Source: Chrysoperla carnea
Lineage: Eukaryota; Arthropoda; Insecta; Neuroptera; Chrysopidae
DNA length: 64,000 nt
Reading direction: 5' to 3'
Assembly: GCF_905475395.1 (NCBI RefSeq)
Contig: NC_058341.1
Coordinates: forward strand, 29,217,501 to 29,281,500
Notes under the pieces: model-generated
Told to the model about the DNA's origin: nothing
Database searches by the model: none
What the model saw: only the letters and a program-made list of their open reading frames with translations
Part shown: positions 12,906-24,830 of the stretch, piece after piece
Layout of the letters: each line of letters starts with the position of its first letter
Numbering within the stretch: position 1 is the first letter of the stretch
Translations under genes and position numbers: made by a program

Positions 12906-13265
12906 CCGTTGCTGGCGACTTTAATACCGTGCACTTTTTGTTTTGCATTTTTTTATTTTTTCTGCTTCTAATCACATTTGTGTATAAACTGCAGATTTTA
13001 AAATTTGTGTATTTTAAACCAATTATTTTATAACCCATTTTACATAAAACGATAGTGAGAACTTCTGATAGCTCTGTGGAAATAATTTTTTTTTTGCTGT
13101 GCTGTAAGTGTTCTAAACATATAAAAGGAAATAAAATAAAAATAAATCTATTATAAAGCTTGTGGAAGTTAAAAATTGTGTCGCTTGAGATTATTTTAAA
13201 AACAAAATTTGCTAATTTTATAATTAAATTTTGTGTTTAAATAAACGGTATTACCTCTTTAAACA

Positions 13266-14111
13266 ATGCAGGCCAAAGAAATTAACGATTTAACTGAGGC
13301 AATTCGCGGACTTACTTCGAAGGTCGCCGACACCAATACTGAATTGAAAGAACTCAAATCGTCTATTATTCACATGAATTCAGAAATTAAATCATTAAAA
13401 AAAGAGATAAAAACATTGAAAAACGATAAATCGGAAATGAAAGCGATAATTATCAAACAAGATAATAGCATCAAAAATCTTATGCGCGATAGCCGTAAAA
13501 AGAACTTAATATTTCATGGGTTGAACATACAACAGGAAAACATTAACTTGAAAGAAAGTATTTTAGAAGTCATTCGATCCAAGCTGCAAATTAACATAGA
13601 TCCTGCTGAGATCGAGGAAATACAAAACTTTAAAAATAAATCCTTAATACTAGTAAAATTTCGCACTGAAAAAACTCGCTACGAAATTATGAGAAAGAAG
13701 AAAGTGCTAGCTGGTTCGGAACTATATATCTCGGAGCACTTTAGCAAAGAGGTTTTAAGCGATAGGCGGGAGCTGTTGCCTTTTTTTAAAGATGCCAAAT
13801 CTAAAGGTATGAATATCCGCTGGAACTATGATAAAGTTGTCCTCCATGATGAGAGTCTGGGCGTATATGACCTCGAACGCATACAACATTTAATATACAA
13901 ATACGATAACCAAGGAAAGAATAGTTATAAGTCAGACACCAGCGAATATTTATCTGACGAGACCAACAATATACACGAGAGCATTGCTACACCCGAAAGA
14001 GAACCAAAGAAGCGAAAACGTATTTCGAATAAGACAAAGAAAATAAGCACTCCTGGCCCAATCGAAAAATATTTGAGTGATGCTTCCAATGCAAGACATT
14101 CTAAGCATTGA
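13266..14111 (+). CDS. LINE ORF1: coiled-coil nucleic-acid-binding protein, 281 aa
   Basis: Residues 1 to about 80 form a heptad-rich coiled coil (IKSLKKEIKTLKNDKSEM and neighbours), the trimerising region typical of LINE ORF1 proteins. About 80-190 is a globular segment beginning RKKNLIFHGLN that reads like the RRM-like domain and C-terminal domain of L1-type ORF1p, ending near GMNIRWNYDKVVLHDE. The C terminus is basic (EPKKRKRISNKTKK), a possible nuclear-localisation or RNA-binding tail. The start is the first ATG, after an AT-rich leader. It would package the LINE RNA. The stop is a single TGA directly followed, in the same frame, by the ORF2 reading frame. Confidence 0.8.
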   Translation: MQAKEINDLTEAIRGLTSKVADTNTELKELKSSIIHMNSEIKSLKKEIKTLKNDKSEMKAIIIKQDNSIKNLMRDSRKKNLIFHGLNIQQENINLKESILEVIRSKLQINIDPAEIEEIQNFKNKSLILVKFRTEKTRYEIMRKKKVLAGSELYISEHFSKEVLSDRRELLPFFKDAKSKGMNIRWNYDKVVLHDESLGVYDLERIQHLIYKYDNQGKNSYKSDTSEYLSDETNNIHESIATPEREPKKRKRISNKTKKISTPGPIEKYLSDASNARHSKH

Positions 14112-17100
14112 CAACCAGACAGCGATTATAGCAGCTTTACTAACACCAACAACCATACTCAAAATTTTAAAATTTCCTTCTGGAACGTCTCTGGCTATAA
14201 AAACATATACAACGCTTCCTCTGATTACGAAAATATTCTAACGGAATCTGATATAATTGGTCTCGTAGAAACCTGGTTAATTGAAACTGATGTTCCCCTA
14301 CCTACATTCCTGGAGAATTTTGTGTCTATTGAATGTAATGCCACAAAAGAAAAATCAATGGGTCGTGCTAGTGGAGGCCTCATCCTATTAATTAAGAAAA
14401 CACCAAACTTCACATATAAGATTTTGGGCTCAACTAATTTATTTATATTCGTCAAAATTTTCTATGAATTGGAGCCCATCATTGTAGGTGTAGTATATTT
14501 TAGACCGGACCTTGATTCACAACGTTCTATCAGTTTTCTGACAGAAACCATCAACGAAATACTTACGACACACGAATGCATGCTGATTTTGGTCGGTGAC
14601 TTTAATAGTCGGATTGGTGTATTAAATCAGGACTTTGACGAATCAGTTTTTAATCATTCGCACTTGTCCTACAAAAGAAAATCGTCAGATTTAATAGTTA
14701 ATAAGCGCGGTCGCCTGTTGGCCGAGTCTTTTAATGCCATGGATTTCGTCGCCTTAAATGGTAGGGCCCCCAGCGACCCTATAGCTGCTCCTACATATAT
14801 AGCTTATAATGGTGCTAGCGTTATCGACTTAGCATGGGTACACGGTGCATACTTGGACCTGGTGAAGGATTTCACGGTGAACGAATCAGGTGAATCTTCC
14901 CATTTATTGTGCTCCATTATTTTGGAAAATACTTTTCAGTCTCGTTCTTTTCCAGGCTGCAGAAACCATCAAAAGCTTGCCTGCGTTTATTCCGATTATT
15001 TTCAATGGAAGGAAGATAAAAGTTTTGAATATGCGATCAGTATGGCAAGAGATAAGCGCCTCTACTTCAACAGTCAGAGTGTTGACGAACTTTTTCAAAA
15101 TCTTTTGTATTGTATCTACGATTCGGCTATTAACTCAAACTTGGCCGTTCAACACAAAGTTGCACTCACAAACAGTCATCCCACATTAAAGAAAAATTGG
15201 TTTTCGAAGGAATTAAGAAATTTGAGAAGGGCACTAAACACTGCTTACAAAAGAGCAAAAAAGCAAGGATTTATTGAACCTTACCTACATGAATATCGAA
15301 AGCTTCGAACCGAATACAGGATGTCAGTTAGGAACGCTAAACTGGACTATTCAAGAAGAATTACGGATGCAATAGCCTGCGCCAAAGATAATATCGAGTT
15401 CTGGAAGGTGGTTCGTAAGTTTTCTGGTAATATAAACTCCCGAAACAACGATCTTGATCCCGATGTCTGTTTTTCATATTTCTCAAACCTATATGGTCAA
15501 AAAACTCAACATTCTCTGTGTTTTCATGACTCCTCTCACCCTTTTTTAGACAACGAAATCACCCTCGACGAACTCCAACTTGGTCTGAGTCAAAGGAAGA
15601 ATAACAAATCTCCAGGCATCGACGGAGTTACCAATGAATTCTACAAACACCTACCTCCCAACTGGATCCATTATATTCTGAACATGTTTAACAAAATCAT
15701 ATCCTCTGAAACTCTCCCAAAACAGTGGACAGAATCTCAAATTGTTCTTATTCATAAATGTGGAGATACAAAGGATCCGAGAAATTACCGTCCGATTGCA
15801 CTGTTAAATACACTGCTTAAGCTGTTCACGACTATATTAAATTATCGTTTGCAAACCTGGATTGAGGAAAAAAACCTACTACCGGAAAACCAAAATGGTT
15901 TCCGAACCGGTCGCAGTTGTGTTGATAATATCTTCATCCTGAACTCACTGCTAACGATTCAAGTCCAAATCAAGCGCAGACATGTCTATGCTCTGGTTGT
16001 AGATTTCAAAGCTGCGTTTGACTCCTTAAACCACGAACTACTGTGGGCAAAATTATACGACATCGGAATCTCGGGGAAAGCACTAAGAGTGGTTAAACAT
16101 CTTTATACCAACGCTAAGGCAAGAATTAAGTTGCATGGAAACCTATCGAAATACATTGATTTGACGTCAGGAGTTCTACAGGGGGAAACGCTATCTCCAA
16201 CTTTGTTCAACCTCTTTATTGGGGATATTGAAGACTCATTTCGCGGGGCTGGCTTTTCTGGGCTAGATATAAACCAAAAGTGTGACCTGCTGACATTGTG
16301 CTACGCCGACGACATGATAATATTTGGGTACTCTCCGTTTGATATTCAACAAAAATTAAACCACCTCTCTTCATACTGCACTAAAAACAAATTAGTTGTA
16401 AACATCAAAAAGACTAAAATTATAGTGTTCAGAAATTCACCAAAGTGCAAAAATCTACCAACCTTCACATACAACTCAGAACCAATACAAATCGAACAAC
16501 AATGTGTTTATTTAGGAGTGAAATTTAGTTCGACTTGCAAATTTCTCCAAGCCACGAATAACGCCATTAACAAAGCCAACATTGCTAACGCCCGAGTGAA
16601 GCGAATCCTAAGTTGTTGCAAGTCCGACTCCTGGTCAACCAAATGCCAACTGTTTGACAGCATCTCACGAGCCACCTTGCTTTATGCTTCAGAGGTCTGG
16701 GCTTACAATTACATGGAGAAAGTCGAATCAGTCCAAATTAAATTTATCAAGTCGATCCTCTGCCTTGCAAGAAGTACTCCAAACTTTATGGTTCGTCTGG
16801 AAACACGTAGATCTAACATCTCGATAGAAATCGTAAAAAGAATTCTTAAATACTGGCGTCACCTCATAACCACTCCAAATAATAGACTCATAAAAATATG
16901 TTATAATCAGTTATATGAATTTTCTACATCGGACATATCCTGTGATGGTAATTGGTGTAATCAGCTTCGAAACATACTGACGGGCGTGGATAGAGTCGAA
17001 CTTTTAAACTCTCATCGAGTTGAAACTATTAAAAATGACATTGCTGAAGTTATTGACCTCTACTCGAAGAAAATGCACCATAACGACTTGGAATCATTAG

Positions 17101-17516
17101 AAGCATCCCACTACAGTGACATCTATGGCCACTTATTCCAGCTCAACAACTACAACTATGAGTACTTGAACATCCGCTGTGCTATATCTAAGTTACGCCT
17201 TATCACACAAATAAAAACAACAAGTCAGTTTAGTTTTCGATTACTAATTAGTAACCAGCAATACACCTTAAACTATAAAGAAAGATGCCCAGTTTGTAAC
17301 ACTGGTGAAACTGACGACCTATATCACTTTTTTATCAGATGTCCCATATATAAGGCTTACAGATCTCAGTATTTGAAGTATTCCTTATCATATATTGCAA
17401 ACAATATAAAACCCTGGTTTAGTTTATTCCATATAAACTCATATGAGCAACTAAATGATATATACCACTTTACTGTAAATTCTTTCCGCCTAAGAGCATT
17501 CGTGCTAAATGAGTAA
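14112..17516 (+). CDS. LINE ORF2: APE endonuclease / reverse transcriptase, about 1134 codons
   Basis: The frame is open from the codon after the ORF1 TGA. Counting from there: endonuclease motifs FWNVSG (N25), VETW (E53), GDFNSRIG (D163), VIDLAW (D239) and SSH (H264); reverse transcriptase with DPRNYRPIALLN, GFRTGRS, motif A VVDFKAAFDS (D631), GVLQGETLSP and YADD (731-734); and a C-terminal CPVC...H...C zinc motif (from 1059). It would nick the target and prime reverse transcription there. The first in-frame ATG is codon 83, after endonuclease residues N25 and E53, and a GTG lies at 14,322, so the endonuclease can only be whole if translation passes or restarts at the TGA. The SDH motif of many APE endonucleases reads SSH here. 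No frameshift is seen. Confidence 0.85.
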   Translation, partial: QPDSDYSSFTNTNNHTQNFKISFWNVSGYKNIYNASSDYENILTESDIIGLVETWLIETDVPLPTFLENFVSIECNATKEKSMGRASGGLILLIKKTPNFTYKILGSTNLFIFVKIFYELEPIIVGVVYFRPDLDSQRSISFLTETINEILTTHECMLILVGDFNSRIGVLNQDFDESVFNHSHLSYKRKSSDLIVNKRGRLLAESFNAMDFVALNGRAPSDPIAAPTYIAYNGASVIDLAWVHGAYLDLVKDFTVNESGESSHLLCSIILENTFQSRSFPGCRNHQKLACVYSDYFQWKEDKSFEYAISMARDKRLYFNSQSVDELFQNLLYCIYDSAINSNLAVQHKVALTNSHPTLKKNWFSKELRNLRRALNTAYKRAKKQGFIEPYLHEYRKLRTEYRMSVRNAKLDYSRRITDAIACAKDNIEFWKVVRKFSGNINSRNNDLDPDVCFSYFSNLYGQKTQHSLCFHDSSHPFLDNEITLDELQLGLSQRKNNKSPGIDGVTNEFYKHLPPNWIHYILNMFNKIISSETLPKQWTESQIVLIHKCGDTKDPRNYRPIALLNTLLKLFTTILNYRLQTWIEEKNLLPENQNGFRTGRSCVDNIFILNSLLTIQVQIKRRHVYALVVDFKAAFDSLNHELLWAKLYDIGISGKALRVVKHLYTNAKARIKLHGNLSKYIDLTSGVLQGETLSPTLFNLFIGDIEDSFRGAGFSGLDINQKCDLLTLCYADDMIIFGYSPFDIQQKLNHLSSYCTKNKLVVNIKKTKIIVFRNSPKCKNLPTFTYNSEPIQIEQQCVYLGVKFSSTCKFLQATNNAINKANIANARVKRILSCCKSDSWSTKCQLFDSISRATLLYASEVWAYNYMEKVESVQIKFIKSILCLARSTPNFMVRLETRRSNISIEIVKRILKYWRHLITTPNNRLIKICYNQLYEFSTSDISCDGNWCNQLRNILTGVDRVELLNSHRVETIKNDIAEVIDLYSKKMHHNDLESLEASHYSDIYGHLFQLNNYNYEYLNIRCAISKLRLITQIKTTSQFSFRLLISNQQYTLNYKERCPVCNTGETDDLYHFFIRCPIYKAYRSQYLKYSLSYIANNIKPWFSLFHINSYEQLNDIYHFTVNSFRLRAFVLNE

Positions 17517-17987
17517 CTACCCAGTCTCGAGTTAGTGTCCAATGAACACTTCAATAATCTTGCATTTATTACATTGTTTATCTGTTTTAAAAAAAAGTTC
17601 TACTCTTTGTTATTATAGATTCACATGTCTATTTTGATTATAAATTTAACATTATTATCTAAATCATATTTTATTGTTATTTATATTATTATTGTTTTTT
17701 ATATTGTTATCTATAATATTTATATTTATTGTTATAGTTTATAATTTTATATATTTATGGTGTTTTACAGATTTATACAAACCCAGAATTAGTTACATAT
17801 AATTTTCTATTTAGTACTTGAGATGAAACTTTTCTTTTTTTTTTTTTTTCTGTATTTGTTTTTTTGGAATCATATTAGTTACTACTTGTATAAACATACA
17901 TATTTTTATTTATTTATTTATTTATCCGTTCAATGCAACTGAACGCTTCTTTGTTATAATCGCTGTACGATAGTCAAACAAATAAAC

Positions 17988-18020
17988 GTTATTATTATTA
18001 TTATTATTATGTATTTGATA
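17988..18020 (+). repeat. (ATT)n tail of the LINE and 3' target duplication
   Basis: Seven or so ATT/TTA units close the 3' UTR and run directly into TTATGTATTTGATA (18,007-18,020), the copy of the 5' flank. Confidence 0.75.
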
Positions 18021-19119
18021 GATTGTTAAGCGGAAAATGAACCGTCAATGCATGAAACTAATTTACTGTTTAAAATACAGTTATTTCACACTTTCTATAA
18101 TTCAATAAATTTTATAACGGTAAATAAAACTTTTGCAACGAAAGTCTTCTAAGCTTCTAAATAGTTATATACGACGGAAGATATCAATCCATTGATCATG
18201 GTTATACTTTTGTGTTGGTTCGTTTATGAATGTATGCTTAGTAGTTCATATTGGTGAATTTTTATTACCTTTCATGCAAGAAGAACGAGATGGTTAAACT
18301 AATTTGGGCAAAAAAATGATTAAAATTCATGAAAGGAATTTATTTTTATAATTTCGCAATTGTATAATAATATGGTGTGATTTAAGATAAAACTTCTACT
18401 GACAATATTAATATAGTCAATCATAAACTAATCGAAACAAACTTTAATAGTGTAGAAAGCAGGAAAGTAAAATAATGTATTTTCGCAATTTTATGCTATC
18501 AACAAAACAACGCTGATAATTTTCTACAAAAACGTCTATCTGCACTTTGCACACGTTTCTGTTAAACTATTTATAAAAAATTTCTAAAGCTCTCCAACCA
18601 GAGATTTTACGTACTTACAAGTATTCTTGTGCCCAGATTACATCACTTATATGTTCGTTGTTAGGTTACGTAGGTGAAAGTAAGAAGTATATTCCTTATG
18701 AAATATAAATATTTATTATGAAACTGAATAGATAATCTTAGATTGAATTTTCTACAACATTATATAGGTAAATTTTAGAACTTACTCATAATATTTTCAA
18801 ATAATCATACGTCTAACTAAAGATATATTTTTATACTTTAAAATTTTATAGAACCTCCATGTACAGACTACTTTCTAAATTATTGTTATATTGTGATTTC
18901 ATTTCGACCACAGACGGTTAACAAATTTTCAATAAACTTGCATAAGCGCCATTGTAAAATCGTTTGTTTTTATTTCATTAACTCTTGAAAAATTCCGATG
19001 GTATTCACAATAGTATAATATCCTCAATGGAAATTTACGTTCTTTGAAAATATTTTAGTAACTTTTCGAAACCGTTAATGAAATTTTAGTTAGTTAAAAT
19101 TTAAGCTTATTTTACCAAA

Positions 19120-19635
19120 AGGTCCAGCACCATAGCCCGTTGTGGCATTTTGTTCGAACAAAGACAGAAATATGATCCGCAGTTGTCCAGGTCTTAAATT
19201 TATTTTTAGGATATTTTCTGGTTTGAACACAGAACAAGTGAAATTTACAAAATTTAAAAAACGTCCGAACAAAGCGATTTATTCCTTGCAAAGCAATTTA
19301 TGGAAACTTTGTTATAAAATGTTCTCAATGGAGTCAGTTCGACGGTTTAGGGGCTACGATGCCACTGAGAAACACACAGACGCACAGATTTAAGAAGGAG
19401 TGTTATATTGATTTAAGAAGAAGTGTTATAAGCACTTTAAACTTATAACACTCCTTCTTAAATCAATATCAAAGTGATGCTCAAGGACATCAGATGAGAT
19501 GAAAAGGATATTATCATATTTTGGGACAAATTTTTGGAAATAACTTTAATTGAAATTGAAATATTAGAGTTGACGTTATTCTTTTGAATTATTGTTTTGA
19601 ATTATATAACACCCCTTTTTTTAGCTCGGGGGTTA
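19120..19635 (-). repeat. Repeat family B, disrupted copy (minus)
   Basis: Read on the minus strand, 19,606-19,635 gives TAACCCCCGAGCTAAAAAAA followed by GGGGTGTTAT, the family B start seen at 41,782 and 48,769. After an interruption, 19,120-19,400 gives the next part (GTGGCATCGTAGCCCCTAAA, later TTTAAATTTTGTAAATTTCA). The interruption contains the palindrome at 19,405-19,469. Confidence 0.55.
19387..19469. repeat. 28-bp-arm palindrome plus direct copy
   Basis: 19,405-19,432 and 19,442-19,469 are inverted copies with one mismatch and a 9-base spacer. A third, direct copy of the same motif (GATTTAAGAAGGAGTGTTAT) lies just upstream from 19,387. It interrupts a family B repeat. Confidence 0.75.
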
Positions 19636-22600
19636 AAAATAGTCATTTAAAAGCGTACATTACTTCTACATAAGCTAAAAGGATGCTGTTTTACTGATTA
19701 GAGCTCTATATAACTGTATTCTAACGAGCACCCAATCTCTTTTATTCTTAAGTAAGTTAAAACAAGTAAAAAATATTTTTTTGGTTTAATTCGGTTTTTA
19801 TATCCAGTAAAATGACTTTAAATTTGCTTTTAATTTCATAAACACAAAAAATAAGAGAAGAAGATTTTAATCTGTTTGTTTATGTATTTACTTAAAAAGG
19901 CAGGTATATTTGTTTTTTATTCAGTGTCTCCCTTTAAACGTGTGGATGTCGAATGATAAACAAAAAACGAAAATATGTATATAAAAATTTAGACCCATTA
20001 AAAACGAATAATTCTTACATAAATAAATAAAATGATAAATCAAAATTAAACATTTTGTTATAATATTAAAACAAAATATTATTATACATGTCTCATACAA
20101 ATTATCTCATTACTGAAACACTACACGTTATTATAAGATAATATGTAGGTATAACGTATGATGTCATTCATTACGTAGTGGTTCGAAAAAATAATGAAAG
20201 TTACTCTATATTAGGTTAAGTTTGAGGATTTAATTTCTGTAAGAGATATCCTTTGATTCGGAAACTTGTGATACAGTTTGATAATAAAAGAATTCAAACT
20301 TTTACGTCTTTCTCGTTTCACAATCTGATACTTCAGGTATTACACAAAATTTTGCTTGTATTTTAAAAGTTTTTGCCATTATCAGACTTGGTCCACAGAA
20401 ACTCGATGATATAGAACCCTCGTGGTTCGTTATCTTGTAGACTCCGATTGCTTCGGAAGAATATCATTTAAAAGTAAGAGGCAGATCCGTGATAATCGTA
20501 CAATTATTCTAATTTTCCTGTCTCGTTACAAATGACAAAACTATCACTCGTATCCTACCTTAAGACACACCTAAATTTACCCATCTACCAGAATTTGCTC
20601 GTTCACTTTTCAGCTATATGCCTTAATTTTCTGCTGTACTTCGTAGTAACTAATGAAGTAAGTTGTAACTGATAATGGCTTAGGTAAGTAGATTATATCG
20701 TCCTACGATATTCGTGGTATGTAATATAATACCATATGGGAAGGAAACAATTATTGCCCACTTTTGGAAGGATAGAAATTTCTTGTTATCCTTCCTAAGG
20801 AAATAAAGAAAGTTTAAAATGAATGGGATGTCTGCTCAGCTCATATATATTCCTACAATTTCGATTATTCTTACAACACTGATATTCTTCTTCGAATAAC
20901 GGATTATTTCAGGAGAGTGTCATCTAGTTGGGTACATATTAACGTCAAAAAGGATGTTCAGTATCTTGGTCAGCTTTTAAGCTTACTTCTTCTTTAAGCG
21001 AGAGAGGCTATCAAGACTGAGAAACTGTTATCAAGAAGAGGCTAAATACATTAATGTTCATATTATTTGAATGACTAAGACAGAAAGTTTAAATGGACTG
21101 ATTTAGTGAGACATTGTGTATTTGATATTGTTTTATTTATAAAATTGTTGGTAGTAAGTTTTCGTTTAAAATATTAGCAGGTGAATAACATTGTTGTTTA
21201 ATATCTGATGTCACTAGCTCCGACAACTCATTCGTCGTTTTGTTTTCTATGGTATGTTGTATATTATAGTCCGCAGACCCATTTTGAAAAAAATTACTCA
21301 TTTCTTCACTGTTGACACCTTGTATATGTGCTTCCAATAAGACAACTTCTAACATAACAAATACTCGGGAGAGTTTGCGTTTTTCAAAATTACGAAATCG
21401 TCAAATCTATGATTATAAAAGTTTGTTTTGCTCGAAAATCATCGAGCAATAAATAGAAAAATCATTTTATCCGACATTGAATTTAACTCGTTTTCCTCGA
21501 TCGACACCCAACTTGATGGGGCGAAGATGTTGAAAAAAAAAATGTTCAAGCTTCTTAAAGAAAATTCTTCGCTGTGGATAATTTTCTTACGTAAGCAGTT
21601 TTAACAAGGCATAAACAACACGCGTACCTATGACTCAACGGTGATGAACTCTAAGTAAGTATATGAGGCGTGGGCCTGAAGACTATTATTTATATATAAT
21701 TTTATTATTTTACCAAACATAACCTTATAAAAAATATTTTATTATGTACTTAGAATAAAAAACAAGAACAATAACAAAAAAAAAGTATAATAATATAATA
21801 TCACATCAAATATTGTGTTATTATTCACAATTTCTTTTCCGAATCATCAACCACAAGATATGTTAAATCGTTCGAGAATACAAATTTTATAAATTTTTGT
21901 ACACAAAAGTGAGTGAATCATGTTTACCATCATTTAACATATCACATATTTACATTTATTATTATTTTTTGTACCCGTAAAAAAAATTTTTATGATCATT
22001 ACCTTAATAAATTTGCGTGTAATTCGTGTGAGTATCCTCTTATTCGTTAGCATTGGGCGAATATTATTAACAAGTTAAGGAAGTTTGTTTAGTAAACAAT
22101 TTGTAGCTGTATAAAGACAACAGGTGTGATAAGATGGCGATAACCCGTCCTTGAGAGGGGCATACCGGCTCATTTATGTTAGTTTTCGCAAAGCTAAAGC
22201 TACATTGTACAAGGTATATATGTCCGTTTTTCCTCCTGTTCATAGTGACACTTTCCTCCAGAAGTGGTGGTGCACTGTTTGCCACAAGTATTAAGTATAC
22301 TTTCCTCCAAACTTTGAACCTATAAGGGCTGCACTATTTCGCTATAGACTTTTGATATAGGCGTCTTTGAATGAGTTGTAACATCTTTGGAACATACTCT
22401 TACCATATTATATGTAAAATTAGGCTCCTTCGAATACTTTCAATGATTAAAAGCTTGCATTTTAAAAGGAATACAACTTTTTTCGTTAACCCTAGACGCT
22501 TTTGAAACTTCGTCTCGACCCGGTATTCATACCTGGGTAAATTGTTTTTTTAAAAACACCCTTTATTAGAGACATTCACTTATATACCTCTTTTCAATAT

Positions 22601-23073
22601 TCAAATGTTCAATTAATGCCGCCTCCTTCGCCTGTGATCACATTATTGCAAATTTTTTTTGGCAATAGTATTTATTCTCTGTTCACTGTGGGTTTTGTTG
22701 AAAAAGAAACAAATAATTTCATTTTTTATCTGCTTGTAGAGGATATTTTGAGCCGTTTCCCTGAGAAACATCTTGCCTAGAAATAAACATTTTTCTATCA
22801 ACTGTATCAGAAAAATACATGTGCTTAGTGGTATCAAAAATTTAAAGTTCGACGAATATGGTTGGCTTGAAAACAAAATGTGTAGTAGGCACAAAATAGG
22901 AATTGACATCTGGTAAAATTGCATCTCTAGTTTTCTGCACTTGTAAATATCTTTTCAAATAAATTTCTCAGTGTCAATTATTTGAATTAGTTGAACTATT
23001 TTTGAAGTCCTCATACGATTAGCACTGGAATTTCGAACTTCTTCTACTCGCTTTGCTCACTCTTCTATACTCA

Positions 23074-23074
23074 C

Positions 23075-23105
<31 letters not shown>
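23074..23105. repeat. (TA)n microsatellite
   Basis: A run of TA dinucleotides with a single phase slip near its end. Confidence 0.9.
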
Positions 23106-23106
<1 letters not shown>

Positions 23107-23599
23107 TAAAAATAAGGTTTTCCCGTCGATAGTTTGATAATTTTCTCGTATATTTGTTAAAATTTTGTTATTATATTTTATTTGAATTGACACTCTGTAT
23201 ATTTATATTTCATACAAAGAAGGCACAGAAAATAAATAAACAAACATCTGCATAAATTTGAATGTTTTGAGTTAAATTTGAAAATATAAAAGTGAAATAT
23301 ATGATAATTTTTTGTAATAAAATACAAACAATTTGAAAATGTGTGTGTATTTTCGTTTTGGTTGTCTTTTCTTCTTTTTATCTGTGTTATTATTTGCGTA
23401 TGAGACAAATTGTTAAAAATAATATTATTTATTTGTTTTTATTTAATTCATAACATCGTTTTTATTTGAATTTTAAATGCAGTTTTAAAATAGACAAAGT
23501 ACTCGGGGCGCTGGAGTTCAATGAAATCCTTAGAGGAATCATATTTTAAACAAGAAGTATCAAAAACACTACTATTGATGGTCCCAAACTGATGGCCCG

Positions 23600-23835
23600 T
23601 TTTTATTCTTTTTGTTTTGTTTGTTGCAAGTGCGAGTTTAAGGTTCTGTACCCGAAACAACTGAAAAAGAAGCGATTGTCTTCCAAATGGATCGCGTTTG
23701 AAAAAGTCTAAAAGGGACAGGTAATTTTTATGGAGAGTGTTCTAAGATATGTTTTAAATGTGATTTTAGAGGTACATACCCTAAACATTAGTTGTGGGCT
23801 ATTTGAATTTTGTAAACACTTGTTTTGGTATATAC
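23600..23835 (+). repeat. Repeat family B, fragment
   Basis: Carries the family motifs AAGGTTCTGTACCCGAAA, then ATGGAGAGTGTTCTAAG and GAATTTTGTAAACACTTG in the same order as the copies at 41,782 and 48,769. The 5' start is missing. Confidence 0.5.
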
Positions 23836-24544
23836 ATACTGTGTACATATTTCCACCGCCTGGGTAGTTGAATGTTTGGGCCACAAGAATAGCACTAACA
23901 TGTGACCAACAAAAAAGCTCTACCCATATTCACTTCCAAATGCCAACGTCTATACAACCTAGTGTAAAATGTGAAATGGTTCTATTTGTTGGGTCAATCA
24001 CTTATACAGTGTTATTCAAATATAAATTGTATGACTAATTTAGTTAATGTTTTTATTTATATGTATATATAAATAAATGATTGATTACTCGAAAACACAT
24101 TTCAATTTGTTTATGGCATGTAATATATCAATGAATGAAACTAAAATCTGTTATTTAAACGTTTTTGTGTCGCACAAATATTAATGAAGAATAAGCTATA
24201 TTTTAATAAACTCGTGTATCGGGTATACTTTGAATAATTATCGTTGCGGTTGTACGGGTAACATTACTTATAAGTTCTAAAAAGATAAAAATTCAAAAGA
24301 TTAATTGCAAAATAAAGTGACGATAGTTTAATCTTATTTTTAAAAAAAATTGTGTTGTATTATAATGTCATTTAAGCATATTTTTGCTACACAACAAAAA
24401 TATCGGTGAAATTATTATTTATATTAGCTCGAAATTAACTCGATTTGCTGGGTCTATAAGTAAAGAGCATCGCATTATAGCCTCCATTTCTCTTGGTCTC
24501 GCTTATCCTCCTTCCATAACTCTCGAAATAAGGATACGACTTGT

Positions 24545-24830
24545 TTTACAGAGGTAAAATTGATGTACAGAATTCAATATTTTAAAATTTTAAATCTCCT
24601 TCACCATTTTATAGAAAACTCTAATTTATGGTTCATAATGATGGTGTAGTAAAATTCATAGATGGCGTAGAAAAATTAAGTTTTTCTAATTTTTTTCTAC
24701 TATCATGTGTTGTTCTTAGCTTATCTGTTAGTCCGATATAAGAACTATATTATTGTACAGTTTTATTAAAATCCATTCGCTAGTTTTTGCGTGCAAGCGT
24801 AGCAAACAAACAAGCATCCTTACTTTCACA
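24545..24830 (-). repeat. Repeat family F, copy 1
   Basis: Shares with 50,020-50,225, in opposite orientation, segments such as CTCTAATTTATGGTTCA with ATGATG and, further on, a TTTTTGCGTG stretch near GCGTAGCAAACAAACAAGC. This resembles a repeat type common in insect genomes; I cannot name the family. Confidence 0.45.

Larger units (their letters stand above)
12377..18006 (+). mobile_element. Full-length non-LTR retrotransposon (LINE), about 5.6 kb
   Basis: A 5' UTR of about 890 bp precedes ORF1 (coiled-coil RNA-binding protein) and ORF2 (APE endonuclease, reverse transcriptase, CCHC zinc motif); a roughly 490-bp 3' UTR ends in an (ATT)n microsatellite. A 14-bp exact duplication flanks it. 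Both ORFs are intact apart from the single TGA between them, and the duplication has no mismatch, so the insertion looks young. It landed about 270 bp beyond the second poly(A) signal of silk gene 1. The family belongs to the APE-endonuclease LINEs; I cannot assign the clade (CR1/L2/Jockey-like groups are all possible). Confidence 0.85.
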
